Assembly: GCA_947561585.1 (NCBI GenBank)
Contig: CANNZV010001134.1
Location: forward strand, 115,604-179,603
DNA length: 64,000 nt
From: Caprella mutica
Taxonomy: Eukaryota > Arthropoda > Malacostraca > Amphipoda > Caprellidae
Direction of reading: 5' to 3'
Below, one piece after another: positions 58,455 to 64,000 of the stretch. A program made the position numbers and the translations under genes. How positions within the stretch are numbered: position 1 is the stretch's first letter; every line of letters starts with the position of its first letter. The notes beneath the pieces are model-generated. The model was not told where the DNA came from. It did not search any database and saw only the letters and a list, made by a program, of their open reading frames with translations.

Positions 58455-58653
58455 CGAATTCCAATACTCTATTAAATTCCCACCTCTTTGCTAAATTTAT
58501 ATTAATGGAAGGCATAACTCCAATTAAGAAGGAAGAAGGCCTAAATTCAATTTCTCACCTTTTAATTCCTTAATTACCTACACCATTCTGACCACAATCA
58601 ACTTCCAGCTCATTAACTCTAATAGCCTTTAGGAAAAACTGCCATTTGGAGTC
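58455..58653 (-). repeat. Partial inverted copy of repeat R
   Basis: On the minus strand it matches 42520-42720: 'ggcagtt.ttcctaaaggctatt', 'gagctggaagttgattgtgg', 'gtaggtaattaaggaattaa', 'ccttcttccttcttaattgg' and 'aaagaggtgggaatttaata'. Only a handful of differences are seen in about 200 bp, so this copy is much less diverged than the one at 47590-47995. The match stops abruptly on both sides. It agrees with copy A (A) at the single position where copies A and B differ. Confidence 0.92.
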
Positions 58654-60433
58654 TACTGAAAATCTTAAATCTAACCTGCCTATACACTGAGCAAAATATT
58701 CGAACATATTTATACAATTTTAGAGCAATTTGACATATCCTATTTTGTGATAAATCTGATTTTCAAGAGAATAAGTCCACTCTTCATTCAAGTGAGTGAG
58801 TGCCATCTCCAGTATTTTATGATGCCTTTGGTGAAGGTGTAAGGGCATTTTCTCAGTCTTTCTTGACTTTCAAAAGTATTTGATTCGGTAGATCATGTCG
58901 TAATGTTTGGTAAATTATATAAAATATGAATCTTTGTTACGATTGGTTCTATTATCTTCGTGGTCGTGTCCAGTAATTAAGTAATAAGAAATAACGGTGC
59001 CAATTGTTAACACATGAAATAACATAAGGCTTAATAATAGGAACTCTTCTACATTTCTCTCAAATAATAAGATTCAATATATTCGCTGAAGACTCTTTAT
59101 AACCATTTCATATACGTGGGAATTAAAGAAACCGTTATATTGGACAATAAACTGAATAATGCTTACTACTGGAATAGTAACTAATTTTATAATATATTCC
59201 TACAGGAACAACATTAAAAAAAAATTCCCATAGAGTATATTACAGCCGAAATTTCTAAATCCAAATAGACATTCCTGATTAAGTGTAATTCTATTTTCCA
59301 AACAATATGATGAATGATTTATATTACTCAGTAATTCATGCATCTATAATTAGTTCGTTATTTCATACTTTAAAAGAACGTCTTACTAATCCGACTAATG
59401 GGGTTGGACCTCATGTTTCAGTTTTCAGAAAATGTTAGAATATTTTGGATAGTAAGTGTTCGCTAAAATATGGAACTGATTTTCAATCATACATTATGAA
59501 TGAGGAATAATATGGAAAATAATTCCACAAAAGTGAACTAATATTGATATTATCATAGAGAAGCTCTAATATATTAGAGAAAATGTTTACAAAGTCTGTC
59601 TAAGTCTTCTTTGCATCTTTCGGTTTACATTTGAAATTAATGTACCTATTAAATATCAAACTGGGTAGCTTGTACGATATTTTTTAACACTGCATGTAAC
59701 AAATATGGAATTAAATTAATACATTTTTCCCTTTCTTTTGGTGGAGCAATTCCTCACGAATACCATCCGTCTAATAGTGGATAATAGAAGTTAAACCAGG
59801 AGTTAATTGCCATCTGCCGCAGCAATTAACATTTATTATACATTTTGGTCCAAAAGTTGTATTTTATGTACGAAAATATATTGCAAAATTTAAAAAAGTT
59901 TGAACGTCTTTCTGAGTATAGTCCTGTCCAGTACAGATGTATCAATATTGCACGAGTAACTAAAACAAGCTTTGAAGTATTTCTATTTTGGAGAAGATAT
60001 CTTTGATGATATCTTAATTATTCTAAAATGAAGTATATAAAATAGTTATTGTTTTCACACTCATAATGCAGCATGCAGTTGTCACCTGTATAATTTGCCA
60101 CCCTAATGATTATTATCAGGCTTTTATTTTTTATTCTATCATACAATTCCATTTTCAAATTATATTTTCTGTAATAATAATAAATTATTATTATTATTCC
60201 CAAGTAAATACTAAATACTCCATTCTCCTAAGGTTAGGTTTGCGGTCTAGTTGGGGTGGAGCTTTTTTTTTCGGGCACTTACTAATGAAAATACATTCAA
60301 CGTTGAGTTTAAATAACCTTTTAATAATATACACCTTTATATTTTACTATTGATAATAGCCCTTGTTATCTCACCAAGTAAGTTCTTTGTTTAGAATCTA
60401 TCAATGAGAGAAAAAACAATAGCCAGTTATATT
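58654..60433. other. No recognisable gene
   Basis: AT-rich. Frames near 60018-60353 on both strands are AT-driven. 60297-60320 carries a weak copy of the PLE-end-like arm sequence. Confidence 0.4.
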
Positions 60434-61632
60434 GGTGTGCGAAAAATTCCACTGAGGAAAATTCAACTGCGGAAAGTTCCACTTAGGAAAATTCCACTGC
60501 GGAAAGTTCCATTGAGAAAATTCAACTGAGGAAAATTCCACTAGGAACTATTTCTTTTAATTTCACTGGAAAAATAATATGTATAGTATTCATTATTTTC
60601 TAAAACAATACTGTTCCGTCCAAATGGCTGTCAAAATATATTTTGATAAATCATTTTTGATGAGCAGGTGATACTGTTCCAGTAAGTTTATAACTAGTAA
60701 ACTTTTACTTCATTCAAATGATTATTTATCTCTGTTCAATGTTATACTAGCAGAGTGTAGGGTAGTGTCTTTAAACTAATAAGGCAATGAAAATTTTAAC
60801 TATATTTGTATGAAATATTTTTGTGCATTCTATTCTTACATCATTTTATTTATGTTTTTTCCATGGTGTAATTGTACTGGTTAAAAGTTTAATTCCTTAC
60901 ACTCTGCTTGGATATCAAGACGAAAACGGATTAACATTTCAACAAGATAGCAATAGCACATAGCTTTCATTAAAAGTATAATTTTCATACAAATACGAGG
61001 CAATTGACTCACGCTTGAGACGATCAGTGTGTGGATTTGAAGACGGGTTTTGATATCAAGACTGAGCTGAATTAATAATTATACAAGATAAAGCGCATAC
61101 CTTACATTATTGTTGTTTTATTGTTGTTACTTTATATAACATGTTTAAATTGTTAAATTTGTCCACATCATTAATATTTGAACTGATTTACTCTTTGTCC
61201 TCATTGTCTTTTTGTTACAAACTATCGTCTCGTATAAACACATATTTTATTTGTCAATACTTTAAACTCAACCTTACATTCAATATGAAAATTAACTTAA
61301 CAATAATCAGATTAGCGGAAATAGAGGTTAAATGAAATTTCTTTAATAGTTTTTTAATTATAATTATCTTACTCTGAAGTAGAAGTAGCTTTAACAATGC
61401 TATTTCATTATGTGTTGTACAAAGAAAATGTACATTAAGAAAATTTATATAATGAGAACCACTTAAAATGGATCAGTAGAATGAATATCGCAAAAGCTTA
61501 TATAACATGAAGATGAAAATGTCTAAAGTAATGTTTAAGAAAATAAAAAATACAATTTATATATTTTCAGTGTAATTTTCCCAGTGGAACTTTCCTCAGT
61601 GAAATTTTCCTCGGTGGAATTTTCCTAGAACC
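60434..61632. mobile_element. Inverted-array element P6 (GGAAAATTCCACTG units)
   Basis: The left arm (60434-60548) starts GGTGTGCGAAAAATTCCACT and holds about seven 15-bp units of GGAAAATTCCACTGC type. The right arm (61567-61632) has about four units inverted. Its outer tip, read on the minus strand, is GGTTCTAGGAAAATTCCACC, sharing GGTTCTAGG with the left tip of element P1. The interior of about 1 kb has no recognised gene; the plus frame at 61141-61335 is AT-rich and hydrophobic. No exact target duplication was found. Architecture as in P1, P2 and P4. Confidence 0.75.
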
Positions 61633-63082
61633 AATTGATATTACTGCCACGTAATTTAGATGTTTTTTCGAGTTAAGAAACCTGATAATAATCATCAGAG
61701 TGATAATTGTCCGGAGGTGGCCTTGTCTTGGTGGCAATTCTTCTAGCGCCCAATTCTTCATTAACAGTTACATGATATTATCATTTTTATGTAATTGCAA
61801 TATTTTTAAGTGTTATTTCCCCACAATAAATTTTTATTTAAATATTGCCAATTCGTCTTTCTTGCAATATTTTTCTTTAAATTAGTTATTAGACCATCAT
61901 GTTCTCTCCATTAATCTATCGAAATAAGAAATAATTACATCTTCAGGAAGTGATCTAAAGCGTGATCTTCCCCTAGTAAATATTTCCCCTCCTTCAGTAG
62001 CCATCAAGATGTTAATCTCCATATAAATTGATTCGAATGGCGCTAGCCATGGCGTAGAGAGTTCCAAATTCATTACAGACTTTTAGTTAGTGTTCCTCAT
62101 TATTATTCATAGGACAGTAATGATAACTATATAATGCCACCGGGAAAATTATGTCGGAAAATTAATGAATTATTGGCGCATGTACAGGGTTATTTTTAAA
62201 TAAGGATTCTTCGATACTATTTTTATCATTGATTTTTTAAACACTTTAATCTTTGTGATCGAATCATTGATGAATCTGGTAGTTTTATTTCGTTAGTTTA
62301 TTTGATAAACCGTCTTAAATATGGTACATATACAAAGAAATAAAATGAAAAGAATACGCAATTATAGGTTACTTTTGTCTGATATCAAAAAACTATAAAC
62401 CGAAAACCTAGATGAGCATCAAAATGAAAACTCTAGTTTTTAGCTCTCGATCAAAGAATTATTAATACAAATGAATTGAGAACATCTAAATTTAATGCTT
62501 TTTAGTGCACCTAATCTGATTGAAAAACAAAGAAAATTACATAAAAATGATTCTTAGATAAACTTCACTTAATCATATTGAATACATATTTCCAATGATG
62601 ACCAAATTATTGATAATTGTGTGAATATATCAATCTTATGTATTCAGATTACACTAATTAACATCCTATTATTACAGCAAAAATGATTCCCATCCATATA
62701 ATTGAAGAAAGCCTGATAAAAAGGCAAGTTAATCTGATGACCACTCAAAATTGTCAGTTCAATATTCGTGACAGGCAAAACAAAGACAATTCTTCCTCTG
62801 ACTCGGAATGACTTGAAGACTTGAGCTACTTATCTTCCTTCAGTAATTCCAAACGGACAATTCTAGTCGCTGAATAAATGAACAAGAAAAAATTCTGCAT
62901 TAACTTCAGCGTGGGGAGAAATTATGAAGAAACTTATTGAAGATTTGTTTACTTTACATTACCCTGTAAATGAAGTATGTTACATGAAATATATTAAGAT
63001 AATATTTGTAATTATATTTATCTTAATTAGTATCTATAACTAAAAGGGAACAATGATTTCTTGTAACAATAATAACTCAATA
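61633..63082. other. No recognisable gene
   Basis: AT-rich. The 61-64-residue frames near 61567-61885 overlap the right arm of P6 and its flank and are chance frames. Confidence 0.4.
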
Positions 63083-63945
63083 TTGTTACGACATTACTCC
63101 GATATCGTTACAACATTGTCCCAGTAATGTTAAAAATTGCTTCAGTATTTTTACAACATTGGCCCAATATTAATACGACATTGCGCCAATATTGTTACGA
63201 CATTGTCCCAATATTGATACGACCTTGCCCCAATATTATTACGACATTGACCAAATATTGTAACTAGATTGCTCCAATATTGTTACGACATTACCCCAAT
63301 ATTATTACGACATTGCTCCAATATTTCGTTACGACATTGCCTCAATATTGTTACGACATTGCCCCAATATTGTTACGACATTGCTCCAATATTTCGTTAC
63401 GACATTGCCTCAATATTGTTACGACATTGCCGAAATATTGTTACGACATTGCTCCAATATTTTGTAACGACATTGCCTCAATATCGTTACGACATTACCC
63501 CAATATTGTTACGACATTGCCCCAATATTGTTACGACATTGCTCCAATATTTCGTTACGACATTGCCTCAATATTGTTACGACATTGCCGAAATATTGTT
63601 ACGACATTGCTCCAATATTTTGTAACGACATTGCCTCAATATCGTTACGACATTACCCCAATATTGTTACGACATTACCCCAATATTGTTACGACATTAC
63701 CCCAATATTGTTAAGACATTGCCCCAATATTGTTAAGACATTGCCCCAATATTGTTAAGACATTACCGCAATATTGTTACAACATTGCCCCAATATTGTT
63801 AAGACATTACTGCAATATTGTTAAGACATTTCCCCAATATTGTTAAGACATTACTGCAATATTGTTAAGACATTGCCCAAATATTGTTAAGACATTTCCC
63901 CAATACTGTCACGACACTACAAGAATATATTGTTACGACATTGCT
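63083..63945. repeat. 22-bp minisatellite, about 39 copies
   Basis: Units atattgttacgacattgccc plus ca. Some units gain two to three bases (atatttcgttacg, atattttgtaacg). A higher-order block of about 170 bp (63312-63480) recurs at 63540-63650. Late units have 'gttaagacatt'. The three overlapping plus frames (RHCPNIVTTLPQYCYDIA) are translations of the unit. Confidence 0.96.
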
Positions 63946-63969
63946 CTATCAATGAAGTATGAATTATGT

Positions 63970-64000
63970 ATATACAGGGTGTCCCAGAAGTAACTGACCC
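63970..64000 (+). mobile_element. Mariner-like terminal repeat, cut by the window end
   Basis: acagggtgtcccagaagtaa resembles the outer ends of mariner-type elements (CAGGGTGWCCCAAAAGT) and the terminus at 56457-56485. The element itself lies outside the window. Confidence 0.4.

Noticed and set aside
9472..61632. Interpreting the inverted arrays as Helitron or Polinton ends
   Set aside because: There is no TC...CTRR ends with hairpin, no RepHel, polymerase B or integrase, and the ends are long inverted tandem arrays, which fits foldback-type elements better.
63269..63758. Three overlapping plus frames of 76-144 residues
   Set aside because: Translations of the 22-bp satellite in successive frames.
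1..64000. tRNA, rRNA or spliceosomal RNA genes
   Set aside because: I looked for B-box (GGTTCGAATCC-like) and conserved rRNA words and saw none convincing. A covariance-model scan would be needed to exclude them.

Overview
This is about 64 kb of AT-rich, intron-and-repeat type DNA from an animal nuclear genome, most likely an arthropod and probably an insect. The evidence is indirect: a BEL/Pao-type gag, Penelope-like retroelements with a GIY-YIG endonuclease, mariner and Tc1 transposase remains, pogo-like MITEs and RTE-type 3' ends, with no bacterial gene organisation. I could not recognise any host protein-coding gene, rRNA or tRNA. Apart from two long retroelement reading frames, nearly every open frame here is either a translation of a minisatellite or a chance AT-rich frame.

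Layout. 0.9-1.2 kb: 37-bp minisatellite. 2.0-4.4 kb: a foldback-like element whose two ends are inverted tandem arrays, with an apparent 9-bp target duplication, holding a dead Penelope-like (PLE) fragment. 5.6-7.6 kb: 49-bp and 18-bp minisatellites. 7.8-8.05 kb: pogo-like MITE. 9.5-11.5 kb: a second inverted-array element and a related single array. 14.4-16.3 kb: local duplication, RTE-like 3' end, Tc1 transposase fragment. 17.2-18.2 kb: MITE and 41-bp minisatellite. 20.15-21.95 kb: another inverted-array element holding a second PLE fragment, sitting inside an interspersed repeat that has an apparently empty relative at 40.7-41.1 kb. 24.2-25.0 kb: single array and third MITE. 27.4 kb: second RTE-like end. 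30.9-32.0, 35.7-37.0, 37.5-38.4 and 39.4-39.8 kb: large minisatellites. 41.15 kb: palindromic MITE. 42.35-47.18 kb: a truncated BEL/Pao element (gag only) flanked by near-identical 1,071-bp direct repeats. 51.6-53.6 kb: the best PLE, with RT and GIY-YIG in one frame, a 13-bp target duplication and a hammerhead-like motif. 54-58 kb: small hairpin repeats, inverted PLE-end-like arms, mariner pseudogene. 60.4-61.6 kb: another inverted-array element. 63.1-63.95 kb: 22-bp minisatellite, then a mariner-like terminus cut by the window end.

The most interesting signal is a set of at least four elements with inverted terminal tandem arrays, plus two unpaired arrays. Their array units differ from element to element (GGTATATTCCACCCC, GGTAATTTGACCCC, GGACAAAACGCCTAAC, GGAAAATTCCACTG, GGACAATTCGTCCCC, TTCGGCCAAATCTACT) but share length, polarity and layout. 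Several termini share a GGTKCTAGG-like end. The architecture resembles Drosophila FB/Galileo foldback elements, but I see no transposase and cannot assign a family.
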